Shown here: one piece after another, positions 34,331-45,474 of the stretch
Layout: the number at the start of each line of letters is the position of its first letter
Position numbering within the stretch: position 1 is the first letter of the stretch
Assembly: GCA_024803745.1 (NCBI GenBank)
Contig: JANJXV010000130.1
Location: 734,501-798,500 of the forward strand
Source: Megascapheus bottae
Taxonomy: Eukaryota > Chordata > Mammalia > Rodentia > Geomyidae
DNA: 64,000 nucleotides
Direction of reading: 5' to 3'
Notes under the pieces: generated by a model
Seen by the model: the letters and a program-made list of their open reading frames with translations, nothing else
Databases searched by the model: none
What the model was told of the DNA's origin: nothing
Made by a program: the position numbers and the translations under genes

Positions 34331-34861
34331 TCGTAACTAGACCAATGATGATTCTAGAACCCCTCCCGCTGCCTGCAGTCCATCCACCATAGGCAGCTGT
34401 TGCCTCTGCAACAGTAATCCTCCTCAGTTTTAGACAACACCCAAATCTCCAGGACTCCACAACACCCCAGCTCTTTCCATCCCTCACCAGCCACAAAGCT
34501 GGCTCAAGATGCCCTCTGTGTTACAGTAACTTGACCTACCTACAGTGTGCCTCTGGACCCCAAATGAGGTAGGAAAAGAAAATCCCCTATTCTGCTTTTG
34601 GCTCTCTTCCCTCTCCATCAGTCTAGCTGGTTTCCCCTCCCTGCATTTCAGCCCAGAGCAGTTGACTGAGACTCATCCGCTTCCATCACCTGCCAGGCCA
34701 GCTGAGCTGCTAATATCTTCCTACCCAGCTCACCTCACCTATCATGGCAGAAACAGGGACTTAGCTGCTTCACGGCCCCCACTCTGCACCCTTTGCATTT
34801 CCACAGTGGCATCTTTCATCCCTCATTCTATGAGCGGCACCCCAGAACACCACCGTGGGTC
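34331..34861. other. Unassigned C-rich DNA
   Basis: C- and T-rich sequence with open frames on both strands but no recognisable product. 34600-34760 may be degraded L2. Confidence 0.35.
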
Positions 34862-35243
34862 TGTTTCGCACAGCCTTAAGGGAATACCACAGACTGGGTG
34901 ATGTATGGTGACCATGAATTTACTTCTTGCGGTTCTGGAGCTTGCAAACTCCCCCAGGGAAGAGTAAGGATCAGGGGTCTTCGCCCTGCAGGATCTCATG
35001 GCAGAAGGTGGGATGGCAGAAGGAGAGGGGGGAATGGGTAAGGAAAGATGGATGAACTCCAGACATGTCATCCTTTCCTAGGGAGCTCACCGTGGGTGGC
35101 AGGAAGATACTGAGATCCCCCATTGTCTCTTGGGAACTGAGCCCCCCCCCACACACACCCCAGACCCTTCCTTCTGCCTCTGTTGCCTAAGAGATTAAGG
35201 TTCCAAACACATTCTTTCGGGGTGATATATTTCTATCAAAGCA
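34862..35243 (-). mobile_element. Solo MaLR (MST/MLT1-type) LTR
   Basis: Reverse orientation with both ends visible: LTR 3' end at 'gggaataccacagactggg', middle 'ttctggagcttgcaaactcc', 'aggatctcatggcagaaggt', and LTR 5' end at 'ggttccaaacacattctttc' to 'tctatcaaagca', giving a start TGCTTTGATAG close to the family's TGCTATGGTTTG. No internal region, so a solo LTR of about 380 bp. Confidence 0.75.
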
Positions 35244-35794
35244 AATACGCTTTGCACCAAACAAACGGGTGGGGGTGGGGGCTCAGTTTCCCTTTGCAGT
35301 TTCTCAAAATGTTATCTTTCTTACAAAGAACACATCACAAATGCAAGTCAAGTCTTTGAAGGGTCCCAACAGTGGGACATAAGTGGCAGAAAAGAACCCA
35401 AGACTTCTCCAAATAGCTAGCCAACAGAGAGTAGAATAAGGACTCGTTCTCATCAGTCAGGCACAGTTAGGTTAACCACAGCAGGTTAGGTCAGGGGAGG
35501 TTGACCTTCCTGTACACAGGGTGCTCGTATCCAGTCGTCACTACATACGAAATTTCTAGCATCTTCTAGACCTTTCTCTGAGAAAGCACACAGCATGCTA
35601 ATTTCCTTCTCCCTCAAATTATCTACTTCAGTGGCCATGTTGGTGTTTAAAAAGAAAACCTGCGCAGATCCCGACTTTTTCCAAATGATTTTGACATCCC
35701 TACAAACCAGTCCTTCATCTTCGGAAGGATGATGGAGTTCTACACTCTCTAAACCCCCTGCACCACACCCATCTCTCTCTCTGTGGGTCTATCG
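35244..35794. other. Unassigned DNA
   Basis: No recognised repeat or gene signal; short 'ggttaggtcagg'-like repetition near 35467-35500. Confidence 0.4.
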
Positions 35795-36030
35795 AACACC
35801 CTGGGTCACACTTAGGTAGAACTTAGGGCTTTGAGTTCTCCTTTAGTTTCATTGCTCAAGGCTGACACTCTACCACCTGACCCACTCTTTCACTTCTGGC
35901 TTTGGGCTCATCCCTTGGAGAGAGTGTCACAGACTTTTCTAGCGAGGGTGGCTTTGAACTGTGGCCCTCAGATCTCAGCCTCCTGAGTAGCTGGGATTAC
36001 AGGCATGAGTCACTGGCTTCTGGCTTCTCT
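35795..36030 (-). mobile_element. B1-like/tRNA-like composite SINE
   Basis: Degraded right monomer ('gctcaaggctgacactctac'), linker, and well-preserved 7SL-like half ('agatctcagcctcctgagta', 'gctgggattacaggcatgag'). Confidence 0.8.
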
Positions 36031-36289
36031 TCACCTTCCTGAGGGGATGAAGTCTGCCCCCTTCAGGGGCTCTCTACAATGACCTCACAGTGAAATCACC
36101 TACGGAAGTTGAAAAACTACCAAGTATCTTGCCGATCTCTGGGAGAGCCCTCAGGGTTGTGGTGGTAGCATTTGGTGGTGGTTTGGTATTCGTGTGAGTG
36201 TTTCATAGTAGCACAGGCCTGGCACCGAGTTTGGTGTATACAATCCTTTGCCATTTAGCTCTTCAGCATTCTGTATGTTAACATTTTAC

Positions 36290-36600
36290 CTTTAGCAGAC
36301 TTTCTCCTATAACCATTAAGAGGAGTCACTAAAATATCACTTGTCCCCAAAACCCAAACAAATCTTCCTTAGTGGAAGCTTCTATCTATCAGATAGGTGC
36401 ATAAAAGATTTTACAAATAAATACGAAGCTCGAGCAATAACTCCCTCTTATGGAATCAGTGACTCACCCATTTTTACCCCTCCACGGCTAGTGCTTATCT
36501 GCTCCCAAACCTGGCCTGCTTTGCTTTATGGTGATTGTTTTTCTTCAGCATGTTTTAATCGGGCAAAGGGCTCTCCCCAGGTTGACTCTTAAGGGCACAC
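36290..36600. promoter_or_regulatory. Candidate regulatory element with GATA and AP-1 sites
   Basis: Contains a perfect inverted GATA pair CTATCT-ATC-AGATAG (36382-36396), another GATA site CTTATCT (36494-36500) and a consensus AP-1 site TGACTCA (36460-36466) in otherwise unique-looking sequence. Resembles a conserved non-coding element; unproven. Confidence 0.3.
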
Positions 36601-36939
36601 ATGGCAATGTAGCCAGATTAACCTCATCTCTTGCTCTCGCTCCTTCCCATTCCCCTCTCCTCCACCCCTCGAGTAAACAGCTCTTCCGGTAAGTTTCCTT
36701 ATGCTCTCTGCACACATAGGCATCATGATATTATTTGTCCTCCATCACTCTTTCCTTCTCCCCCCTCCCCAGCCAGCCAGGCCCCTTCCCTGGGATTTGG
36801 TCATCTGTAGACACCTTAGCAAAACTGCATTATTCCTGACATCCACCCCATTTGCTTCCGGAACCAGTCAGGGGAAGCCTCATTCCTGCTCCTTTCACCT
36901 TGCTTGACTTGTCCACCTTCACGGTGATTTCTATGTATC

Positions 36940-37140
36940 TGAATATCAGGCGAGTGAGGGTTTCGGTGTAATGAGACTAGACGGATTCTGATTCTTCCTC
37001 TTTATTATCTTGAAAGCCATATTAACCTAGTCTAGGCCGATCTTATAATAAAAGCTGCAGGGAGAGTAGACTGATGGAGATAAAGCAATTCCTTGCTTGG
37101 AAGTATCATCTCTCGTGCTGATCCCCCATCACTTAAAATC
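36940..37140. promoter_or_regulatory. Weak candidate conserved element
   Basis: Non-repetitive, AT-moderate sequence with 'ggagataaagcaattccttg' (GATA- and homeodomain-like words). Called only on texture and motif content. Confidence 0.18.
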
Positions 37141-37439
37141 AATTCTCAGCATGTAGGGTACAGCTCTTGTTCTCCATGTTAATAATACCCACGGTCCAGG
37201 GCCTGATGATATCCTAGAGGCAGAGGAATGTGACACCACTGACTTCGTATGAGAGGTAAAGAGAAAGGCAAGGTTCATTCTGGACCTAAACAGGTGAACA
37301 GCAGGGTTGCTATTGAGGATGAAGAGAATAGACTTTCCATTCAGAGGACAGAAGGCCTGAAGAGACAGTAGAGCATTGATACGTTTTATAATTAGCAGAT
37401 GGACCAGCATTGTCCGTGCGTCTTGCGCTGTTCTAAGAT

Positions 37440-37580
37440 CTCACCATTGCTCCATTGAATTCTCACACTGAGAGCAAAGAGCCATTGTGCTCAGAGCTGT
37501 GATCACACAGACGGGGAAACAGGGATTATGGAGAACTGTCCTAGAGTTACACATCTCAATTAAGACAGGATTTCATTCTA
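37440..37580 (-). mobile_element. MIR fragment
   Basis: 'tgatcacacagacggggaaa', 'cctagagttacacatc' and 'ccattgaattctcaca' follow the reverse MIR order. Confidence 0.6.
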
Positions 37581-37673
37581 AATAATAAGACCAGGCACTG
37601 GTGACTCACTTATATAATCTTAGCTACTCAGGAAAATGAGGTATGATTATCAGTTCCAAGCCCATAGGACTCT

Positions 37674-37911
37674 TTTTTTTTGTGGGTCATGGGGCTTGAA
37701 CTTGGCCTGGGTGCTATCCCTGAGCTCTTCAGCTCAAGGCTACCACCCTACCCTTGAGCTCAGCCCCATTTCCCATTTTCAAGAGATTAATTGGAGGGAA
37801 GAGCCTCAGATCCTTTTGTGCCTGGGCTGGCTTTGAACCTTGATCCTCAGATCTCAGCCTCCTGAGTAGCTAGGAATTACAGGCGTGAGCCAGGGGCACC
37901 TGTCTCCCGGA
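37674..37911 (-). mobile_element. Composite SINE inserted into the host SINE (insertion 1)
   Basis: Full reverse-orientation composite with T-run, right monomer, 'ttaattggagggaagagcct' linker and 7SL-like half. Short target duplication 'gactct' at 37668-37673 and 37912-37917. Confidence 0.85.
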
Positions 37912-37993
37912 GACTCTCATCTCCAATTTCACACCAAAAAGCCAGAAGTGACTCAAGTAATAGGGCACTAGTATTGAGCAAAAAGTTCAGAGA

Positions 37994-38151
37994 TAGACAG
38001 GTGTGGCGTAATCCTAGCTACTTATGAGGTTGAGCGTGAGGATTGCAGTTCAAAGCTTGTCTGTGGCTCAAGGGGTAGTGCAGTAGCCTTGAGCTGAAGA
38101 GCTCAGGGACAATACCCAGGCCCAGAGTTCAAGCCTCAGGTCCTATTAAAA
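37994..38151 (+). mobile_element. Composite SINE inserted into the host SINE (insertion 2)
   Basis: Internally deleted plus-strand composite. Flanked by aaaaagttcagaga (37980-37993) and aaaaagttctgaga (38152-38165), a 13/14 target-site duplication made of host right-monomer sequence. Confidence 0.85.
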
Positions 38152-38207
38152 AAAAAGTTCTGAGACAGTACCCAGGCCCTGAGTTCAAGCCCCAGGACCA
38201 GCAATGC

Positions 38208-38262
38208 ATGTGCACATACACACATGTGCACATACACACACAGACACACATGCACACACATG
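38208..38262. repeat. CA-rich microsatellite at the SINE 3' end
   Basis: 'tgcacatacacacatgtgc' type CA/TG words directly follow the host SINE's last bases. Confidence 0.9.
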
Positions 38263-39019
38263 ATGGCATCTCCTTTTATGCCTACTCCCAATCCTTTTGT
38301 CATAGCACACAGGACAAAGAACCACCAATTTAAAGTATGAAGCAGCTGTCTGGACCTCTTATCAAGAAGACACAGCCTTAGGCCCACAGGCTGGCAGGGA
38401 AGGCACGCACAGATGAGGCTCTGAAATGACATTATCTCTCCCACCCCCACTTTGCAGGAGAAGCGATTGTCAGAACCATGGACAGGACGCTTCTGGACTA
38501 ATTCCTGTTTTCTGATCATTAGGAGAACAATAATAAAAACTCAGACAGGTCTTGTTAAGAGTCAAGCGCACTCTCGCTCCAATTCCCTACATTCTTCTAA
38601 TCCACCATCTCGCACTGGAGGTACTATCAGAGCATCCTGGAAACTATAAAGTCCTGAGACAACGGGGTAACAGGTTCAAGAGGCTGTTCCTGATATACAG
38701 ACAAACTTCAAGAGCAGAGAAATCTCCCCTGGGAAAGCCACTCTGCTGTCATTGTTCCCTTGTTTTCTAGGTAGTTACAGCAACTGCTCTGCCCAGGTAA
38801 AAAATGATGAGAGCCCATTGAATTTGTATAACACTGAACTTATAAAGCTCCCTCACAAGTATTGAAAAAAGTATCACCAAAGTGTGATAACAGAGGCCAC
38901 AGGAGACATGTAAGATGTGTCTGGGTAGTGTGAGAGTAAAAAAAAAATCATCCTCTTAATGCATTTTAGGGAAAATATAATTAGCAAGTGAAAATCATGA
39001 TTTCACAGGTTTTATTTCT
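38263..39019. other. Unassigned DNA
   Basis: A decent splice-acceptor-like sequence (polypyrimidine plus tttgcag, ending 38457) has no matching donor within 200 bp. No repeat recognised. Confidence 0.35.
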
Positions 39020-39035
39020 CCTGATCAACTCCTTT

Positions 39036-39225
39036 TTTTTTGCCAGCCCTGGGCTTGAGCTCAGGGCCTGAGCACTGTCCTTGGACTTTCTCAAGGCTAG
39101 AGCTCTACCACTTGAGCCTCAGCACCACTTCCAGTTTTTTTCTATGTATGTGGTACCGAGGAATCGAACCCTGGTCTTCGCAAATGCCAGGCAAGCACTT
39201 TAACCAGTAGGCCAAACTCCCGGTC
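39036..39225 (-). mobile_element. IDL-Geo-type dimeric SINE
   Basis: Full dimer with a 16-bp target duplication, cctgatcaactccttt, at 39020-39035 and 39226-39241. Near-consensus sequence in both halves; one of the youngest-looking copies here. Confidence 0.95.
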
Positions 39226-39241
39226 CCTGATCAACTCCTTT

Positions 39242-40944
39242 CTGTGTGTTGATTTAAAGGGAAGTGGGTAGGATTGGATAAGGAATGTTGATGCATTTTT
39301 TTTTTAAGGACGATCGAAGTCTGAAGAGTGCTGGGTGATTTTTACAGAGTTACAATCTGGAGTAAGCAAACTGTCATTGGTTCTTAGCTCTGTTGTGTGG
39401 GTTAGGAAATCTCAGAAGGGGGTGTTTAAGCAACTCACCCCCTTATTAGTGATTTCTATACATTATTTGCACAAAAGACTTACGTTGTTTTGAACCTACA
39501 TAGAAGGTAAACTGAGTACACACTATGTGTAGTTGTCTCAACTATTAAGTCTGTTATGTAGACTCATCACCTCCAATTGGCCTTCCTTCTTCCTTCCCAA
39601 GATAGGATAGCAACCTTGGTGACTCCAATTTTAAAGTGGTGGCCTTTCAGTTCCTTCCATTTCCCCACAAATAACATGATGGCTTTGAAAGGTCCACAGT
39701 AAACAGGTGTGTGCAGCTGTACGCTACCTTTCATTCATTCTGGTAGCTGCCCAGGAGTGTTAGTCCAGGGCCAAGGGATAGTTGTATCTTTAGTTTTATG
39801 GGTTTTTTTTTAACTTCTAAAAACAGAGACTGGGGGTGTCAGGGGAAAGGGGAGGAAGACATAAGGAGAAAGAGAGGAAAAGGAGAGAGTAGTCTTGCCA
39901 TGTGACTGGCTGGTCCTGTTAATGTAATGAGGAGGTCCTGGCAAGTTGATGTTTTTCTCATATCAGAGCAATGGGGGACGGAGGGAGTAGTTAAAAGTGG
40001 TAAGAACAAAACAGACACACAGAGAAGATCTCATTTAATAGCTAGAAGAAAAAAAAGTCCTCGTGGAATTTAAGTGTGGCTGTTCCCGTGTGCTTCTGGA
40101 ACCTAAGTAATGTATAACAAATCTTCTCCTTTTGTCTCTGCTAATCTGCGTAACTCACAGCCCAAAGATCTTAAGCCATCATAATTTGGTATAGACTATG
40201 AGGAGGGGAAGGAATGCAAAGAAACAGGAATCCTCTGGCAGGCACCACGTAGCGATTTATAATCCAGGAAACGCGACAGAAGTTATCTGAGGCTGACAGT
40301 CAGACACAGGTCAACTTGAAACCCACACTCAGAAAGCTGTTCCCTGCCAACCATCATCATCTTTGCTTTTGATCAGTGCAAATGAAACACGAATATGTCA
40401 TCTGGGAATTTGTCAGGTGTCTCTCCACCGATCAGAATCACCAATCCTGTCTTAGAACTAGAAGAGATCTTAGAAGACTCAGGGAGAGATTGTCAAGGTC
40501 ATGCCCTTCAAGACCCAGGCAGGGTCCCAGCTGTCACGTAGTCATCCTCTCCTGACTTCTCCCCTTACTTGTGGCTTAGGGAGGGAGAAAAAGAGTTCTT
40601 CTCGCCCATCCAAGCCAGCGTGGAGCCATTTCCATACTCCTGGCTATCCATGAGGACTAAGGTACATTCCAATTACCATATTTAATCCTCACATCTCTCC
40701 ATAAAGGTGGGTGGGAAGGAAAGGTCAGAACTCTGAATACAAAAAAAAGGAAAAAGTTCACTGGGGCATGTGCTTTGAAAGTGTCTCTAAAAGAAAAACG
40801 CTTACCAAAAAAAAAAACTAGGTCATTGAATTGAAATGCAACAGGATCCTCATTAAAAGTTGGATGTTTCCTCATAAGAATCCCCAAAAGAGAGGGATGT
40901 GAGAAGGACATTCTATTTTGGGGGGAGATTATAGGAAAAAGTTG
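39242..40944. other. Unassigned DNA
   Basis: About 1.7 kb with no named repeat, long open frame or splice pair. Possibly unique sequence. Confidence 0.4.
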
Positions 40945-41105
40945 GGGCTTTGGAGCTGGACCCATTTGAGTTCAAAGTTTATTTTAGTGTTGTTGCTTGG
41001 TTAGTTTAGTGGTCTCCAGCCAACCATAACCCTTTTCTGAACCTCAACTTACCTTCGCAACACTTTTAAATGGAGTTAAAATGCCTAGTTCATTGGGTTG
41101 ATTTA
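40945..41105 (+). mobile_element. MIR element
   Basis: 'gctttggagctggacccatt' (tRNA-related part), 'tgagttcaaagttt', 'ctgaacctcaacttacctt' and 'gttcattgggttgattt' follow the MIR consensus order over most of its length. Confidence 0.7.
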
Positions 41106-41120
41106 AAAAAAAAAAAACGA

Positions 41121-41342
41121 AGCCGGTTGCAGTGGCTCACGCCTGTCATCCTAGCTACTCAGGAGGCTGAGATCTGAGGATCAAGGTTCAAAGCCATCCC
41201 AGGCACAAAAGGACCCGAGACTCTTATCTCCAATTAACCTCTAGAAAATGGGAAGTGGGGCTTGGCTCAAGGGTAGGGCAGTAGCCTTGAGCTGAAGGGT
41301 TCAAGGACAGCACCCAGGCTGAGTACAAACCCCACAACCCCC
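41121..41342 (+). mobile_element. B1-like/tRNA-like composite SINE, near full length
   Basis: 'gccggttgcagtggctcacg', 'catcctagctactcaggagg', 'ctgagatctgaggatcaagg', linker 'cttatctccaattaacctct', right monomer 'gccttgagctgaagggttca', then a CA-rich end. The best copy of this family in the window and a good reference for the others. Confidence 0.9.
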
Positions 41343-41554
41343 ACACACCTACACACACATACACAAATACGATTCTTATGATAGGTCTGCAAAGTGTCTA
41401 GCCCACAGCATATGCTCAAGGAAATGGTGGGATCTTCTTTCCATACACCATGAACCTCTGGCATGATCCCAAAATGACATATATCTTATTCCCAGACATG
41501 GGTGGGTCTGTGTTCCACTTTTTGATTGGATAGTGCTATGAAATTACATCACCT

Positions 41555-41640
41555 TTCAGTCCTCAGTTTTCTTCTCTGTTAGAAAACACTACTACTACTA
41601 CTAATAATAGCACAACCTCCAGGAAGCAGACGTTGATGTT
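41555..41640 (+). mobile_element. MIR fragment with ACT repeat
   Basis: 'cctcagttttcttctctgtt' followed by a short (ACT)n and 'aataatagcacaacctccag' matches the MIR 'cctcagtttcctcatctg ... ataatagtacctacctc' region. Confidence 0.6.
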
Positions 41641-42349
41641 TTCCTGCCCCACATCCACTTTTTCTTCCTTTCTTCATGGCATCATGTAGCTCTTGGGACA
41701 CCTTTCCTAAGTGGACTGACCCCACCCTCAGCTCCAAAAGTGACCTGCTTCAGGTAGAAGGAATTCCATTCAGCTCATGGGCTCAAGGCTCACCATGGGG
41801 CATTATTTTGACCAATGAACACGAACAAGGGATTTCTGGGAAAAGTTTCACCCTCTCAACAGTCTCTTATTTCGGGATGTCATCTGGTCTGTATCCCCTA
41901 ATGTTCAGGACTGCCACATACACTTGGTGGCTAGCCCATGGGTAAAGCCAACATGGGGCAAAACAAAAGAGAGACACTGAAACAAAATTGCAAACTCTGG
42001 GTCCTCTGATCCCCTGCATCAGCCTACACAGAAGAAGGAATCTTGTCTGAGTTTCCTGTTCCAGATAGCAATAAATGACATCATCATTTGAAATATCTGA
42101 ACTTGCCATTTCTGTCAAAAGCATCTGATCTCAGAGCATTCTCGATTATGAAGTGACACATACATCGTTCGTTTCCAGTCAACTGTTGTGCCCGGCAACT
42201 TCACTAACAAATGATTAGCTCTTGTCACAAATGTCTTCTTTTCTAGCCTCTTTTCTAGCCAGATCACTGCTTGCAGTATTTGTTTTTCTTCAAATGGCAG
42301 CAATGATTTATAAAAATAGTAACATCCCATACTACTTATGGGCCAGACT
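41641..42349. other. Unassigned DNA
   Basis: Open frames on both strands (70-90 codons) without recognisable products. Confidence 0.35.
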
Positions 42350-42500
42350 CAATTTTATGTATACAGCATATTGAATCTTCACAATAACCACGTAACATGG
42401 ATATTATCATCACCTCCATGGCTAGAATGAGGCTCAGAGAGATCAAATGCTTTTTCCCTGAGGTCACACAAATGGTAAGTGACAGGGACTAAAGTTCACA
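42350..42500 (-). mobile_element. MIR element
   Basis: 'gaatcttcacaataaccacg', 'ggatattatcatcacctcca', 'gaatgaggctcagagagatc' and 'ggtcacacaaatggtaagtg' give nearly the whole reverse MIR core. Confidence 0.8.
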
Positions 42501-42829
42501 GCAGAAAGGAGAGGAAGATCACCAAGAAATTTAATCTACTCCACATCCCCCCCCAACCATGTAGAAATTAAATCTAGCCCTTCTTCATCTCCCCTAGCAG
42601 CTAAGCAAAGTAGAAGGAAGAGAGGAGGAACTGCCATAAAAGTGAAGAGGGAAATGATGTGGCAGCCAGAGATGTGAGCGGGACATATCCTCTTACATGG
42701 GGACTCAATTGGCTACCTGCAAACTAGAGATGCGAAGCCACAGCTACGAGGCAAGATTATTGTCTGGTCTAAGGAAAACAATTCACATTCGATGTGTGGC
42801 CTGGAGCCTCAGAAAACTATGGGAGATGA

Positions 42830-43150
42830 ATCATGATAGTACACGAGCCTTATTTTACCTTCCTCCCTGCTTACTGGTCACCTGCTTTGTCTCATTTAGT
42901 GATGACATGCAAACGAAGCAAGACCTGACAGATTGCCTGAATGTCAACCAAATTGGCACTTATCACTTCAATTTAAATCCCCTTTCCTAGCTCTCCCCAC
43001 TGAGGAGTCTGATGATAATTCTCTTCTAGGTCTTCATTTCATAAGCAGGGCCAATTTGACTCATTATCTCCCTGTCAGCACAAAGATAATGAAAACCAGA
43101 TGTCATCACTGACTTATCCCTGGCTCAGAACACAATCTGGGATGGAGAGA
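42830..43150. promoter_or_regulatory. Candidate conserved non-coding element
   Basis: Unique-looking sequence with TGACAG (42926-42931), 'tatcacttcaatttaaatcc', 'ttgactcattatctcc' and 'cacaaagataatgaaaacc' (MEIS-, homeodomain- and GATA-like words). Motif texture only. Confidence 0.25.
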
Positions 43151-43849
43151 GAAAGTGAAGGGTGAATTCCCTGGTGGGCAAGCTGTTAACCTTGAAGACA
43201 AAATTCAAGGATTCTGAGACACGCCCAGCCCTCACTAAAGGCTGTCCATCTCTGGCAGCTCCTGGGCAATTCGGGTAAGGACCACGGAAGCCAGGACACA
43301 AACAGTACAGCCAAAAGAGCTTTGGATAAACAATATGATACGAGACACTATCAAATAACATATACAACACACACACAAGGGTAAAAAAAATCAAGTGCAT
43401 CATGGAAGGGGTTGGGGGGGATTGTTTTTCTCCTATTAGCTTTGTTGATAAAATAAATAACTTTTGTTTTAAAGTGTGTTTGCTGTGCAAGTATCCTAAA
43501 GTTTCTTTCCATCTTTTGAGTTCAGGATTCTTCAAAGATGGCACATGATCTTGTCCGCTATGCAGAGTAAGGGAACAGTGCTAAAAAGTCATTAATATCT
43601 TTGAGGGAGTAGATTTAGCAGGCGCTTGAAATGGCCTTTCAAGAGCTTGCCTTTCTTCTGTTCCCTCTCTCCTCTGTCTCTGGCTCTGTTTGTCTAGCTG
43701 TCTCATCATCATCCTGTGGCAATACCTCAGGTGAGAAGACAACACTGCTGTTCTGACACTGAATGTCTTCATCCAGCCGAACATGCACCCAGGTCCCTGC
43801 CCTCCCCTCTTCCTCCCCCTGGCCAGAACACTTGATAGACCTCACAAGA

Positions 43850-44010
43850 GAAAAAAAATGGTGTTATTATTCAGCCGCTTGAAGTAGCCAGTCTCTTCCA
43901 AACCATTTCATCCGTCACATCTTCTCGACTGTCAGAAAAAGACATATTGCAAACAATAGCAATTGTGTCCTTTGTGAGGGGGGAAAAATAAAAGAATTGT
44001 AAAGGTCTGT
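43850..44010. promoter_or_regulatory. Candidate enhancer with SOX-dimer-like site
   Basis: ACAAT-AGCA-ATTGT at 43953-43966 is a perfect inverted SOX half-site pair with 4-bp spacing, and another SOX core CTTTGT lies at 43970-43975. The surroundings are non-repetitive. SOXE factors (SOX8/9/10) are known to bind such inverted pairs as dimers; binding here is inferred. Confidence 0.3.
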
Positions 44011-44294
44011 CCATATCCATGGGAACCTTTGTTGTCAAGGGCACTGCATGTTTTGAGGCCTCCTATCTCAGTGTTCCTGATGGGCTGCAGGGGAAAGGGT
44101 GGGCTCCAACATCACAGCTAGGTTCAGTGCAGAAGCAAGAGACAAGATGAAAAGGCCATCACAAATGAGGGAGTCTGGCCCATTTCTCTGAGCTGTGGAG
44201 TGCCAACTACAGAAACATGGCAGACAGAAGTCATTCCTGAAGAAAATCACTACGGAAACTCTTGCACTCGTTCAATTGGAGGGATCCATTCTCT

Positions 44295-44306
44295 CCACCA
44301 GATGGC
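44295..44306 (+). promoter_or_regulatory. Putative CTCF core site
   Basis: CCACCAGATGGC fits every position of the CTCF core CCASYAGRKGGC. It sits in non-repetitive sequence between two SOX-dimer-like motifs. Occupancy depends on flanks and methylation and cannot be read from sequence. Confidence 0.4.
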
Positions 44307-44339
44307 ATCTTTGGTTGTTTAAAGGGTGGCAAGCAGGAT

Positions 44340-44380
44340 TCCACACAAAACTTTAATAACAATGCCTTTGTCCAGCAGCA
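44340..44380. promoter_or_regulatory. Second SOX-dimer-like inverted pair
   Basis: ACAAT-GCC-TTTGT at 44359-44371 is an inverted SOX pair (ACAAT and the complement ACAAA) with 3-bp spacing, about 400 bp from the first pair. Confidence 0.25.
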
Positions 44381-44696
44381 ATGAAAAGGGATTTTTTTTT
44401 AATTTAAAGGGCTACTGGGTTAAGAAACTCACTTCCAGTGGGTTTGTTGCAATGGGGGAACTATGGCAGAACCTGGAAGTTGGTCTACCTGACGTCCTCA
44501 TGGGCTTCTGAGATAACACTTGTTTAGAAGAAGGGAAGGCCTGGCAGCCAAAGCTTCAGCTCTGTTGATGTCAGGTTTTCATGTGGCAACAGATTTCCCC
44601 ATGGCAGTTCAAGGCCATTCAAGTCTTATTTTCAATCCAGTCCTTTGATTTTATTTTTCTCATCGATGCCCAGTGTATATGTCTGTAGCATGCTCA

Positions 44697-44760
44697 TATG
44701 TGTGTGTGTATATTTCTGCACATATACACAAAGAATTCATGCATGTGTGTGGACACACAC

Positions 44761-44791
<31 letters not shown>
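44697..44791. repeat. TG-then-CA microsatellite
   Basis: A TG/TA run, an intervening 'cacaaagaattcatgcatg' and then about 22 CA units. The arms are partly self-complementary. Confidence 0.9.
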
Positions 44792-45474
44792 GAACCCTTG
44801 CACCAACAAGCACTCATAATGTTCCCCTCTCTTGTTCCTCCCACCTCTGTACACATCAGCCTAACTTATAACTTCCATTTCAAGGCTGGACAACTTTCTT
44901 TGGTTCCCTAAAGCTACCCAGGTGGCAGGTAAGAAATATCCAAGAATTTGAGTTCCTAAAAGCTGTTCTCAGCCACCAGGACAGTTGGGGACTGGGTTTA
45001 TCAATAGCCCAGGAAGCAAAAAATCAATGGCAAAGTGACAATAAACAACTACACACACCTATCAAGCTGGCCAATCAGAGATACCTCTTCAAATGAGCTA
45101 CAAATGATTGGCTTCAGGGAAGAACACGGGATATAAGCTGGACTAGTCAGACTTCTTTGTGGGTCTTCTAATTTGAATATAAGGAGTCGGGGTGGGGATT
45201 TCTTGCCAAACTGGTCAAATAGAAATTTGATGTATCCAGTCATAGGGAGCCTGAATTAAGAGATATAGAAAGACTCCCTGCCAATCCCCCCAAAAACTGT
45301 TCCTTCATCCCTCTTTCCTATATCCAGGTACTTCCTTTATGTACCTCTTTTTGCTTAAGCCTGTTTCAGATAGACTTGGTCACTTATAACTCCTGCAACC
45401 CCAGCAGGTCTTTCCAAGGAAAATGTTAAGCTTCTTTAGGCCGAACCACAGCGTCCTGTGCCAACGTATCTTTG
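44792..45474. other. Unassigned DNA
   Basis: No repeat or gene recognised. Confidence 0.4.

Larger units (their letters stand above)
37589..38207 (+). mobile_element. Composite SINE interrupted by two later SINEs
   Basis: Host SINE pieces: 37589-37673 (7SL-like 5' half), 37912-37993 (linker 'ctctcatctccaatttcaca' and start of right monomer) and 38152-38207 ('cccaggccctgagttcaagc' 3' end). The three pieces are collinear in the composite SINE once the two insertions are removed. Confidence 0.85.

Noticed and set aside
38458..38560. Exon start after 'ccccactttgcag'
   Set aside because: Acceptor is fair, but no donor of reasonable quality follows and the sequence is otherwise featureless.
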